Shown here in pieces: positions 1 through 10,370 of a stretch of 64,000 nucleotides of DNA. Both the position numbers and the translations under genes were made by a program. Under the pieces are notes generated by a model. That model had not been told where the DNA came from. It saw nothing but the letters and a program-made list of their open reading frames with translations, and ran no database searches. Every line of letters begins with the position of its first letter. Position 1 is the first letter of the stretch. This DNA comes from Papilionanthe hookeriana x Papilionanthe teres (taxonomy: Eukaryota; Streptophyta; Magnoliopsida; Asparagales; Orchidaceae): NCBI GenBank assembly GCA_022702705.1, contig CM040427.1:20235625-20299624 (forward strand). Reading direction: 5' to 3'.

Positions 1-563
1 AAAGAATCCTAAAGCGATGCGATCTCGAATGTAAAATCCTCAACCCCAAGAATTTGATTTTGATGTATTTCATTGCTATAGGGAAAGAATCCTAAAGCGA
101 TGCGGTCTCGGATGTAAAATCCTCGACCCCAAAAGTTTGATTTTGATGTATTTCATTGCTTGGGAAAGAACCTAAAGCAATGCGGTCTCGGATGTAAAAT
201 CCTCGACCCCAAAAGTTTGATTTTGATGTATTTCATTGCGATAGGGAAAGAATCCTAAAGCAATGCGGTCTCGGATGTAAAATCCTCGACTCCAAAAGTT
301 TGATTTTGATGTATTTCATTGCTTTATAGGGAAAGAATCCTAAAGCAATGCGGTCTCGGATGTAAAATCCTCGACCCCAAAAGTTTGATTTTGATGTATT
401 TCATTGCTATAGGGAAAGAACCTAAAGCGATGCGGTCTCGAATGTAAAATCCTCGACCCCAAGAATTTGATTTTGATGTATTTCATTGCTATAGGGAAAG
501 AATCTTAAAGTAATGCAGTCTCGGATGTAAAATCCTCAACCCCAAAAGTTTGATTTTGATGTA
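1..563 (-). repeat. 83-bp minisatellite array in the 3' UTR of A
   Basis: About seven head-to-tail units of 81-84 bp begin near 1, 84, 165, 247, 331, 414 and 495, and the array continues past the left edge. Each unit carries the string ctaaagcgatgcggtctcg and ends in gatgtatttcattgct. The same repeat occurs in reverse complement in the 3' UTR of B. Arrays downstream of pol are a known habit of Tat/Ogre elements and can seed satellite DNA. Confidence 0.95.
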
Positions 564-1146
564 ACTGATTTTGCAAAGATTTGTAATGTTGATTTGAAAA
601 GTGTGGAATTTTGGTGTTTCGAGAATTTCATGAGAGTTGTAAAAGATTTTTGTGGAAAGAAACAGATTAGGAGGGAATATGTAGATGTTACATATCCCAT
701 TCAAAAAGTTGATCGAAAGTTGCTGGTTCGGATTGGATACGATTCCTCGCCATCGGATTCGAATTGAAAACCTCATGGCTCGTGTCGATGGAATCGACCG
801 CTTCCATCCCGGACAAGGAGAGAGTAGAACAGATTAGATTTCGGATTTGGAATGTTGAGTTTGAATCCGATTGAGATTTGATTTGAAATGCGGAAGGTTG
901 AATTTGAATTTGATTGAGATTTGATTTAAAATTTGTGTTTATTTTGTTTGTCCTTTAACGATTCAAATTTGCTTTATCGTTCATTTAATGTTCGTGTGAA
1001 TTTGGCGTTCATCATTATTTTTAGATTTTTAAGGAAAGTTTTCTTTTATTCTTTTTGTTTCGTTTCTGTTCTTTGTTCGAAGTTCATTTAACTTTAATGG
1101 TGTTTCCCAGTCAATTTGCACAAAAGAGGTGAAGGCCAAAATGTGA
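564..1146 (-). other. 3' UTR of A, non-coding
   Basis: This stretch aligns with 30150-30756 of B in reverse orientation, for example the shared block around ggtgaaggccaaaa. I see no coding potential. It joins the minisatellite to the ALKBH-bearing insert. Confidence 0.7.
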
Positions 1147-2867
1147 CATGGTCATTTTCATTCCAATCATGTCGAAGATACATCATACAACTCGATCTGG
1201 AATACTTCTCATACAATCCATGTAGACTCAAAACGGACTATGTATGATCTTTGTCGATCCATCCAAAAAGGCATCCGTCAAAAATCCATGTACGAATAGT
1301 GAGGTGCATGGTCGATAACATCACCTTCCAAGCCATCCTTGGCAAGGATGCCGTATGGATGCACGTTGGAGGTGTGATATTTTCCATGTAACTCACGGCT
1401 CGTAGGCGGAGGCTCTCTAGCTACGGGTACGGTTGGAAGTGGTAAGGTGCTTTCACGTCATCCATCATTACGAAAGTAGCGAGATCCGCTTCATTGGTAC
1501 TCACGGTATGCAATGTTTAGTGACATCCGCTCCGTTGCCCTTTAGTATCATGACGGAACCTACCGGTAATGGTATCTTTACTGGCCCTCGGAACTCACTC
1601 GGGCTCGCTATTCGTAGGTCGGATCCGAACATGATATTACACTCGTTCGAAAAGAAAGCGTGCGAAAGGTCGACAAAGTCGTAGTGATCGATGTGCGGGG
1701 GTATGCGAGTCACCCCGCTTGTAAATGTTAATGATGCAACTGTTGGGTATGCAATATGCTGGCAGTACCCTCCATGTTATCATTCTCTTTACCATCCTTT
1801 TGATGACCAATGCAATTGGATCTACTTTACCATGACGGAGTATTCCTGGTGGGTTTAACTTCCTGTCTTCTGCGAAGTTGTAGCAGCATCCACATTGTAT
1901 TGTAATTCTCCCTTTCCCTGGCATCTATCTCCGGGGTTCCGAGTAGGTGTTTTCTCTTAGGCGGCCTGCTCGACCCATTCTTTTCAAATCCCGGATGCAG
2001 TCCACGATTTCTTGTTGTTCATATTCTGAGAACACGTTTGTATGTAGCTCGAGGCCTTCTAGTATATTGATCCTCCTGCCTCTAATTCTCTCGAAGTATT
2101 CAAAAGTTTGCTTCTCGACATTCTGCATTCTTTCTAGCTCATACTGCGGAATAATCTGCAAATGGAGAGGCTCGGTGACGTCTTGTGGGATATATGGCTC
2201 AATCCCTTCGCGTTCTCCCGCATACCTCGGCTCCTCGGGGATGGTCTCCATCGGGACATCCTCCGGGGTTGCTTCGCAACAAGGTTATGCATTGCGGTGG
2301 CTTTATCCGGTGGCGTGGTAGCCTTCCTTCTTCTGATCTCCTTGAGATTTCCTTTGTCTCTTCTGTTATCCTCGGAGCTGGCCTCCTTTCTTCAGGTTCC
2401 TGGCGAACCGGTATCCTTGAAGTATATGCACTGCTAGTAGCGACTGCCTCGTCGTGCTGGTCCGCTATTAGTTTAATTAACATCTTGCAGATACGGTAAT
2501 TTTTATTTCTTCGCTGAGTTGCTGTGAGAGTAGCTCTTCGTACTTCCTGAATTTCTGTGGGCGCGGCGCTGACAAGTCTGCCCTCTGCTGTAGCGACTAC
2601 AGACTTGATTCTCTTGTCCTCCTCAGTGTTTGTTTTCCTTTTCTTGCTGTTGGGTTGGTGGCTTGGGCCACCCACTTTCATTACTGTCTGACTAGGAAGT
2701 TCCTCTCGGTCAACTTTCCTCGTATTGCAGGCCTGCTGGTGCGAAGTCTGAGTCAATCTCTATTATCGCTCCATCTTTCACCCTCTTTTCGTCGAGTGCA
2801 AGGCTTACGCCATTTCTAAAGTTCAGGACCAACCGCCCATTCGACATTTCCCTACGAAAAGACAAGG
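1147..2867 (-). other. 1.72-kb insert in the 3' UTR of A, absent from B
   Basis: In B the UTR reads without interruption through the junction (reverse complement aatgtgaaaaggatcagg). In A the two halves, aatgtga and aaaaggatcagg, are separated by 1,721 bp. I see no target duplication, terminal repeats or poly(A) at the edges. Either A gained the segment or B lost it through microhomology. It contains the ORF1/ALKBH fusion pseudogene. Confidence 0.85.
1480..2847 (-). pseudogene. ORF1-like / ALKBH9-10-type AlkB dioxygenase fusion, degraded
   Basis: The family is Fe(II)/2-oxoglutarate dioxygenases; plant ALKBH9/10 proteins demethylate m6A in RNA. From 2251 to 1500 (minus) the protein matches this family by eye: LEGLELHTNVFSEYEQQ, GRLRENTYSEPRR, GKGRITIQCGCCYNF, PNSCIINIY, iron ligands in IPPHIDHYDF (His 1695-1693, Asp 1689-1687), ECNIMFGSDL, IPLPVGSVMILKGNGADV and the distal His in TKHCIP (1515-1513). 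A TKRIS-like 2-oxoglutarate-binding segment follows (MKRIS), but a TGA and indels break it. Damage: a frameshift near 2750, one near 2255, TAG at 1927-1925 where Trp is expected, and a 1-nt insertion just before HxD. The N-terminal part from ATG 2847 resembles element ORF1: LVLNFRNGV, then SVVATAEGRLVSAAP and LTATQRRN in the same order. There are no introns. The ALKBH assignment is strong; the ORF1 kinship is my own by-eye alignment. Confidence 0.85.
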
Positions 2868-3141
2868 AAAAGGATCAGGGGCTAGACTAAGAACAAGAAC
2901 ATTAAGAAAATGTTTATTAGAGATAGAGTTTTCTTTTGTATTATTTTTTTTAAATTCAACAGGAATGAAGTGGGAAAAGATCGGGGAAAAAATTTTAATT
3001 TGGAAGAGAGAACAAGGAAAACTTTATTATCATGATTTTATTTATTTTAGCACATTTTTTATTATTTTTGGGTTCAGACCCAGTCATAAGTAATTACTTC
3101 GCCCGTGCTTCTAGGGATGAAGAATTCATTCCTTTGAAACA
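2868..3141 (-). other. Spacer between pol stop and insert, A
   Basis: This AT-rich non-coding sequence corresponds to 29881-30150 of B in reverse orientation. No ORF or repeat is seen in it. Confidence 0.6.
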
Positions 3142-4380
3142 TCAGGTAGCGTAATACTTTTTCAAGTATCGTCCGTTAATCGGAAGCATATGTCGTTCTC
3201 CTTGGCAATTCACTAGCTGGTAAGAGCCTCTACGAGTAGACTGCATCAACCACAAACGACCCTTCCCAAGTGGGTTAAAATTTTCCTCCTATCTTGCGGT
3301 GTGCAAGGATAGGTCTCTTGAGAACAAGAACTAAGTCACCAACTTTGAAGGTTCTTGGGCGGACCCGATCTGTCATGGGCTTGAACCATCTTAGCTTGGT
3401 ATAGTTCTAAATTCGCTGTCGTGTGCAAGTCTTTTCCCTTCCGGGCTTTCCAATTCCTCTAATCATAATTTGGCATTCTCTTACATTGTGATTTTGTTTG
3501 CAACCGCAGTTCGAGTGAAGGAAGCTGGACCTCTAAGGGTAACACCGCCTCGGACCCATACACCAGAGCGTAAGGTGTAGCTTGAGTAGGAGTTCTGAAG
3601 GTTGTCCGGTAGGCCCATAAGGCTTCTAATAACTTCTCGTGCCAATTTCTCTTATTATCGTCTAAAGTTTTCTTTAAGATTTAAATGAGAGTTTTATTAA
3701 AAGCCTCAGCTAGGCCGTTTGCTCTTGGATAGTTAATTGTTGAATACCGCCAGTCGATTCTGTGTCTCCTGACAAAATTGTTGATTTGCGTGCTTCTGAA
3801 TGCTGATCCATTATACGAGATGATCTCGCGCGGCACTCCGAAACGGTAGACAACTTGGTTCTTGAAAAGCGTAGTACGTGGTGTGCTTTCACTTCTCCGA
3901 GTGGAACCGCCTCTGCCCACTTGGAAAAGTAATCTGTAGCCGCAAGAATGAAGCGATGTCCTTTTGAAGATGGTGGTTCTATTGGACCCACTATTTACGT
4001 GCCCCAACATTCAAATGGCCACGACGCAATTGTTGGATGTAGCACATTTGGAGGTTGGTGTAGAACCACTCCGTGCACTTGGCATTGGTGACGGCTCTTG
4101 GCGATTCTCATGCGGTCGGTCATTATCGAGGGCCGGTAGTACCCTAGTCTTTTAATTTTCATTTTCATCTTCGGACCCGGCGGTGAGCGCCACGGAGTCC
4201 TGAATGCATCTCTTTAAAAATTTCACGGGCCTCGGACCCGCTTAAGCATCTTAGCCACATTTGATCGAAAGACCTTCGTATAACGTGTTGTTTATTAATG
4301 CGTAGGACGAGTTCATTTCTTGATCCGATGGGCTAACGACCTATCGTCCGGTAGTTTTCCTGTTTGTAAGTAGTCTATTA
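3142..4380 (-). pseudogene. pol: Integrase domain of pol, A (decayed)
   Basis: Integrase inserts retrotransposon cDNA. Readable pieces include KMKIKRLGYY, HQCQVHGVVLHQPP, GHRFILAATDYFSKWAEAVP, VPREIISYNGSAF and NYPRANGLAEAFNKTL, and a C-terminal region ending in LKKYY before TGA 3144-3142. The first zinc-finger Cys is Arg (SRHQC, against SCHQC in B). The first catalytic Asp codon is TAA at 3997-3995. The second catalytic Asp is Tyr (ISYNGS, codon 3815-3813), and this change is shared with B. The Glu in NGLAEAFN is kept. There are several frameshifts, so it is certainly inactive. Confidence 0.88.
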
Positions 4381-4409
4381 ATGGTTGTCGCCGATCTTAC
4401 GTGGTATCG

Positions 4410-4941
4410 TCATCCGTCTGCAAGCTGATTCTTTTTCTTTTTCGATTTGTGTATTGTGTCTATGTCGAGCTGTGATAGGACTTGACATCCATGAACTGAC
4501 ACTTCTACTGATTCATCTTGCAAGCAGGCAAATTCTTTTGTGAGGCGGGCTAACGCATCTGCTAAAGCATTTTCTTTCCTGGGAATTTTGTAGATCGTCA
4601 CATTCGGAATTTGTTCTAACAACTGTATGACATACTGGAAGTATTGCTCGAGTCTTGGCTTTAAAATTCTGTATTGTCTGGCGATCTGTTGAATGATTAA
4701 CTGCGAATCCCCGTAGATGTTGATGTTTGGTATCCCCATTTGAATAACTAATTCTAGCCCTGTTATGAGAGCTTCATATTCTGCTTCGTTGTTTGTACAT
4801 GGCTCTGTTAAGTGGTAGAAATATCTTAACATCCCCCGCTCTGGTGTTATAAAGATTAGTCCGATTCTTGCCTTATCAGGCACTATCACTTGCGATTCTT
4901 CGTCTTTGTGTGCTGAAGATGCTCCGTCGAAATATAATTCC
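4410..4941 (-). pseudogene. pol: Second (archaeal-type) RNase H domain of pol, A
   Basis: RNase H degrades the RNA strand during reverse transcription. After ELYFDGASS (first Asp; the preceding Trp is TAG near 4942) the sequence reads openly for 159 codons: NNEAEYEAL (Glu), NIYGDSQLIIQQ (Asp) and ENALADALARL (Asp). All four catalytic acidic residues are therefore visible. This extra domain after the ordinary Ty3/gypsy RNase H is the signature of the Tat lineage. It is better preserved than the copy in B, which has lost about 22 bp after GDSQ. Confidence 0.88.
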
Positions 4942-5660
4942 TAACGTCGATCATCAGGGTCTTCTAAACTCATTATTTGTTCATCTGGCAAGTCGTCATT
5001 GAGAGGGGATTTTGCCGGCAAAGGGTGTGCTGCGAGGAAGTCGGCTAGGACTTGTCTTTTTACGGCACGAAGAGGCACGAAAGTTATATCGAACTGCAAT
5101 AATATCATTGACCAGCTGGCAAGTCTGCCAGAAAGCATTGGACGGGTCATCAAGTATTGCAATGGATTAAATTTTGAGATCAGGTTGACCTTATGAGAAA
5201 GCATGTAGTGCCTGAGCTTTTGAGCGGCGAAGATCAGGGCAAAACAGTGCTTTTCAATTGTGGGATACTTTATTTCCGTCGGAAGTAAACGACGGCTTAG
5301 GTAGCAAAGAGCATTTTCTTTACCCTCATCATTGACCTGGGCTAACAGGGCTCCGAGTGAGTCGTCTAAAGCCGCGGTATAAAGTATCGATGGTCTACAC
5401 TGAGGCCGGGGCTGCTAAGACGGGAGGTGTCATTAAATATTGCTTAATGTCCTCGAAAGGCTTTACGGCATTTCTCTTCCCGAATAAATTTGGCGTCCTT
5501 TTTAACTAATGCGAGAAAGGCCGACACCTACTGACAAGTTTGAGATAAAGCGTCGAAGATATGCCGGCTTCCCTTGAAAAGATCGTAGTTGTTTTAAGGT
5601 TTTGGGAGGCGGCATTTCTAAGATAGCTTTAATCTTTTCCGAGTCGATTTCAATTCCACG
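4941..5660 (-). pseudogene. pol: First RNase H and connection region of pol, A
   Basis: Fragments in several frames match the Ty3/gypsy RNase H that follows RT and the connection to the second RNase H: the LSRRLLP-type segment near 5290, MLSHKVNLISKFNPLQYL, SGRLASWSMILLQFDI and KRQVLADFLAAHPLP. The last stretch is open from 5204 to 4941. Frameshifts are frequent between 5210 and 5640. The order RT, RNase H, connection, RNase H is as in B. Confidence 0.75.
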
Positions 5661-6597
5661 ATGTCAGACAATGAATCCTAAGAATTTCCCGGAGGTGACG
5701 CCGAAGGCGCATTTTAAGGGATTCATCTTAAGGTTAAATTGTATTAATCGTTCGAAAACAATTCTCAAGTCAAACAGGTGGTTTTCCTTTACTTTGCTTT
5801 TGATGGCCACATCGTCCACGTAGCATTCGACTTGATTGTGGATGAGATCATCAAAAATTCTTGTCATTGCTCTCTGGTAGGTTGCTCCTGCGTTCTTGAG
5901 TCCGAATGGCATCACTTGTGTAGCAATATACTCCGATCGGCGTTACGAATGCTTGTAAGTTTTTCATCTTACGGAGCCATTTTTATCCGGTTGTATCCTG
6001 AAGATCCATCCGGGAATGAGAATATTTCATGTGTTGAAGCAATGTCGATCATTAATTCGGGATCGGTAGAGGAAATTCATCTTTTGGACATGCCTTGTTT
6101 AAATCTCCGAAATCCACACAAATTCGATTTGACCATTCTTCTTCACGATTGGTACCACATTGGCTAGCCAAGTACGGTATTGTTCTTCACGGACAAATTT
6201 AGCGTCTATTAGCTTTTTAACTTCAGCTATGAGTTGTTGTTCAATTTCTAGACGCATTCTTACGGGACCTTGTCCGACTGGGACGAAGTAGGATCCACTC
6301 CTAGCTTATGGATCGTGACCTCTGGAGCTAATCACTGGCATTTCATCGTAGCTCCAAGCAAAACGAGTCTTTAAATTCTATTAATAACTTAATTATTTCT
6401 TCGGAGTCTTCTTTATTGAGTAAGGAGCTAACAAAGGTAGGTCTAGGTTCTTCGCTAGTATCTAAGTTAACTTCCGTTAACTCATCATTATAGATTTGAT
6501 CTCTTCTTCGAACTACGGTGGAGCGTTTCAAATTTGTAAATCTTCGCATTCTTCTCGTAGTTTCCATGCGAGTTTTCATTAGACTCGCAAGTGACAA
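5661..6597 (-). pseudogene. pol: Reverse transcriptase domain of pol, A
   Basis: RT copies element RNA into cDNA. The N-terminal part (6597-6343) includes EPRPTFVSSLLNKEDSEE. A frameshifted middle follows with the conserved Phe-Met-Asp-Gly block. MPFGLKNAGATYQRA then leads to an intact YVDD box (5822-5811). A TAA at 5971-5969, between the GYN block and the KLT block, interrupts the domain, and B has the same stop at the same place. The YVDD box is intact here, whereas B has YVED. Confidence 0.88.
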
Positions 6598-7440
6598 CCA
6601 AGCAAAATTCGGTATCGTCGATCGATCCTCTGTGCCGAATCCGAGACAATGTTTTGAATTGGGTGGACGACCGGAGTTATTCCATAATTTTTCAAAATGT
6701 TGTGATTGACCTTTTGTCCATTGTCGAGGTAAGAAACCGCACTCGAATTAAATTTTGAACACGGGGAGAGTACCACTCAAAAGGTAATTCCATTAATTCG
6801 ATGAAGTGACATCTTCAAATTGTACATTATTTTCGGTTTTGGAGGAAGGAGCACCACGGTAGAATTTGATGGGCTTTGCACCGCCGCTACGTACCTCTTT
6901 GACCACCATACCCTCGATCTTATTAGAATGGATCGGGGTCAGGGTCATAGTATGTACATAGTGGTTAATCTTCTCGTACATCGATTTATATTCTTCGTTC
7001 TTTTCATCTTCGAGAGAGATCCTGAATTGCGGCTTCTTCTGACTTATTGTCGCCGCTTCTCACTTAATTTCTTTTTCTTCTTCAGAACTGTCTTCCCAAT
7101 CAACATTGATGGCTGGTTTCCTCTGTCCAACTGTCTTATCGTCTCTGCCACGACCTCGTCCCCGGCCTCGACCTCGGATGCAAGTTGTGGAGAAACCTTC
7201 ACCATCTCGCCGTAAGGGAGTGGTGAGTGACTGTTGGACTAGAACTTCAGGTTCTTCGTCTTCCTTTGCTTCATTCGTTATAGTATCTCTGGAGAAGATT
7301 GTTTTCTTCGGGGTGCATAATAAGCTGCATCTTCATGGATTCCAATCTCATGTACGGAGAATGGTTGTAAGTTACCTTTGATGCACTGTTCCCCTCCATC
7401 GTTGTATTTGATGCACTGATGTAGGGATGATGGTACCATC
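6598..7440 (-). pseudogene. pol: Linker between protease and RT, A, with RG-rich stretch
   Basis: A broken coding sequence connects protease to RT. It contains a run of alternating Arg and Gly near 7183-7144, then MYEKINHYVHTMTLTPIHS, and a segment around 6780-6600. B carries the same linker in better condition (25758-26544). RG-rich stretches in other proteins often bind RNA; that role here is inferred. Confidence 0.65.
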
Positions 7441-7460
7441 CGGTTCTCATGTATCCATGG

Positions 7461-7848
7461 TCAGCCCAGTAGAGCGTTGAATGACGTTTCTGAATCGATT
7501 ATGTGAAATTTTGCGGTTGTCTTTGCTAAGTCACCAGTCTTCATTAGCAGTGTTATTGATCTGAGGGCTCTTTCTCCTTTCTGGTTGAATCCTCTTAATA
7601 ACATTTTATCTGCTTTGAGCTCGCAAGCATCAATTTCCAAGTATGCTAGCGTTCGAAGATTCATTATATTGATTGATGCTCCTGGATCCACTAATACTCT
7701 GGAGAGTGTAAACTTCCCAATTGTAACTAAAATGTACAACAGTCAGTTGTGGTTTGCTGTCCCAAGTAGTAGGTCATTGTCCGTGAAGGTAACACCTCGC
7801 TGTTCCTTTAACGAGCAAACCTCATCTAAGGAATCTCCGGTCATTTGA
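7461..7848 (-). pseudogene. pol: Retropepsin-like protease, A
   Basis: The aspartic protease cuts the Gag-Pol polyprotein. VTIGKFTLSRVLVDPGASI holds the active-site loop, with Asp 7688-7686. The motif is Asp-Pro-Gly-Ala in place of the usual Asp-Thr/Ser-Gly, as in B. NALLG at the end is followed by TGA 7463-7461 where B reads Arg (NALLGRPWIH). Upstream, a DLLLG-type segment that B has lost (about 50 bp) is kept here around 7740-7790, but it has an in-frame stop. Confidence 0.82.
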
Positions 7849-8105
7849 GCTAAACAAATTTCTGGATCAAGTAAGGCCTTGATCGAGCTTCTCTCATCTC
7901 CTTTGATAAGATGAGAGCGTCGTAGATGCTCGGTTTGGCCGGTAGTTTCCTAAGATGGGCTAGCACGTTGTAGTCCACTTTATTTCCATGTGTCTCGATT
8001 TCTTCCCGAATGGGTATTTCTTCGCGGGGGTTGGTTCTTCCCGAACAACCACACGCTTTCCTTTATCCTTTGGACCCATTCTCGTAGGTAGAACTCTTCC
8101 ACTTC

Positions 8106-8830
8106 TTAAGTTGACTTCGTAATTTCTCCCGAATCTAGTAGTGAGTTTGCTGGTGTCTCCTCCTGAATCGAAATGACAGGTTCTTCTAGATTAGCTTCAG
8201 AGTCTGAAGGCTCTAACTCTATTGTGGCTGGAGCTCCTCGAAACTCGCAAATAGATTCATTGCTTGTTGAACTCTCATAGCCTCCTTGGTGGATGTCTTC
8301 TTTGTCATTGTGATCGTCGAGATTGTGTATGATTTGAGAATTGTCACTTATATCGGAATCGATGTCCGGATTAGGTTGGTTGTCGCTAGTTACGTAATTG
8401 TTAGAGACAGTCAAAACGTAGCCAACGCCATAACCCTTATCATTATAAGATCCCGCCGGAGCGAGCAAATAATCATACGAGTCGAGAGGTTCGAGGGATT
8501 TCTCCCCGAATCGGAAACAACTATCCTAGGATAAGCGGCACCTAGTCCAGCCTTAAGAGCCTCGGTCTTCTCTTCTTCATCAATTTTCTTCTTTTCTTCA
8601 ATCGTCTCTTGTTGAGGTGGTTCTTCTATCGCAAGTGATAGTGCCGACTTGACAGGTTTCGAACTCTGAAATAAGGCTCGCACCGAAGCTGTTTGGATGT
8701 GATCCAAAATCTTCTTCGAAGACTTTGTCCAAGCGGTAGTCCATCCATCATCAGTTGCATAGGGATCTATCAGAACAATGAGATCCGTCGAGATAACATT
8801 GACGGAACCTCCTTTCTGGGGTTCCTTCAT
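8106..8830 (-). pseudogene. gag: Acidic linker between Gag and protease, A
   Basis: Two overlapping frames encode an acidic, Glu/Asp/Ser-rich linker. One reads EKKKIDEEEKTEALKAGLG and GAAYPRIVVSDSG, the other YNDKGYGVGYVLTVSNNY, DNSQIIHNLDDHNDKED and GAPATIELEPSDSEANLEE. A frameshift lies near 8440. No known fold is recognised. The same segment is present in B at 24470-25118. Confidence 0.7.
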
Positions 8831-10370
8831 GTACTCCTTCGGGACCGTTATATTCCCTTTTCAAAGATTGTCGTTGAGCCAACTTTTGAAGGTAATACAA
8901 TCTTCTATCTTATGTCTGAGCATCCGGTGGTATGGGCAAAAGTTGGGATCACCTTTCTTGTCGACTTCTTCTGGTCTCTTAGGTTCTGGAAGTTGGAAAT
9001 CTGGAGTCTTCACCAGACTGCGGAACATTTTTGGCACTGCCTCATTCTTGAACAGATATTCCCTGCTCGAAGCTCCTTTAGCGTACGTTGTGGACGAGGC
9101 GGTTGTTCATACTTGTTGAGATGACCGATAGTCTGGGTCGGGGTTGCTGGTAATTCCGTTGAGTTTGTTGTGACCGTTCTGGCGGTATTTGTATTGGCTG
9201 CTTGCCTTTATCGACCGCTGCGACGATCCCGGATTTCTTTTCAAAAGTTTTCACGGGCTTCTGTTTGTCTGTTTTGTCGGTGAAGCTTAATTGTTTCGCC
9301 TCCTCTTGTAAGCTTCCGGCCTTGCTTAACAACTTCTCAAAAGTCTTAATAGTAAATCCCTTGAGGAGAAGTGCTATCGGGCCATGAATGCTCTTTAGTA
9401 AAATGCCGACTGCATGCTGTTCTTGTAGCTGTGGCTCACACTTCATACTTAGATTCCTCCATCGAAGTATGTAGTCCACCAAAGTTTCATTCGGCTTCTA
9501 CTTCTCCACCACTAAATCACCTATAGTGATGTGGTGCTGAGCTCCGACAAATCGTTTGATGAAGAGGTTCTCTAATTCTGAAAATGTCTTCACCGAACCA
9601 TTTGGTAATTCTGCATACCAATCAAAGGTGATCCACGACGATGTCGTCGACAAATTGTCGGAAGAGTAAAGCATCACTTCCGCCGGCATTGCAACAATCG
9701 GCACGAAAATGTGCAACATGCTGCCGAGGGTTTCCGGTTCCATCAAAGGTCTTGAACAGAGGTGGTACGAAGCCTTTCAGATATTGGACAGCGTCGAATT
9801 CTTCAGGGTAAGGTCTACCCGTCCGAATGGATATCCCGCTCTTTGATTGTGCCAAGGCTTCTCGCACCTGCAGTTCCACCATGCTCTTGATATCCTTTTT
9901 CGGAATCATGCTTTGTGTTGCATCCTTTTTTAATTGATCATCCCCGTTGACGGATGTAATCTCCTTTCCTCTGTCTACAATGTGAATGACTTCTGGGGGT
10001 GTTTCTCTTTGGAGTTGAACCTAACTCTGGAGAGTGGCTAGGGCTGCAGCCATCTCTTCCATCCTTTTTGCCATTTGGGCGATCGTATCATCTTTCTCTT
10101 GAAGTTGCATCCTCATTACTTCCGGCTCCTCTCTTTTTGCGGCTGCAGGAGCACCTTGTGAAGCTGACGAAGCTCGTGTTTCAACCATGTTAATTTCTGC
10201 ATATTCATCATCCATGAACTCTGACGAGTCGACTTCATCTCCGAATTTTCTTCTCTTTTTTTTGCTAATCGCCGAATATCAGTTCTTAGGTTTTCCATAG
10301 CATCTTCTAGTGGTCTTTTACGTACATCCTTGCGGTTGTCATGCGATAGGCTGTCGGGTTTCCTTCTCAT
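8831..10370 (-). pseudogene. gag: Gag, A (decayed)
   Basis: Gag forms the virus-like particle. It starts at ATG 10370 (MRRKPDSLSHDNRKDVRKRP). That ATG overlaps the ancestral ORF1 stop in the string ATGA. Readable blocks: a coiled-coil-like MQLQEKDDTIAQMAKRMEEM, then EEFDAVQYLKGFVPPLFKTF, WYAELPNGSVKTFSELENLF, LVDYILRWRNLSMKCEP, and a zinc-binding CPYHRMLRHKIEDC (Cys-His-His-Cys) near 8950-8910. Stops include a TAG after ATLQS near 10020 and one after LVVEK near 9498, plus several frameshifts. Confidence 0.87.

Noticed and set aside
1..563. Regular 83-bp repeats considered as a CRISPR array
   Set aside because: The whole unit repeats without distinct spacers, in a plant retrotransposon 3' UTR. 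It is a minisatellite.
1947..2499. Overlapping plus-strand ORFs opposite the ALKBH region
   Set aside because: They are antisense shadows of the ALKBH and ORF1-like frames; the family match is on the minus strand.
1147..2867. ALKBH insert as a simple host gene or a processed retrocopy landing by chance
   Set aside because: No poly(A) tail, target duplication or introns; it has the sense of the element, and its N-terminus resembles ORF1. Chance insertion is not fully excluded.
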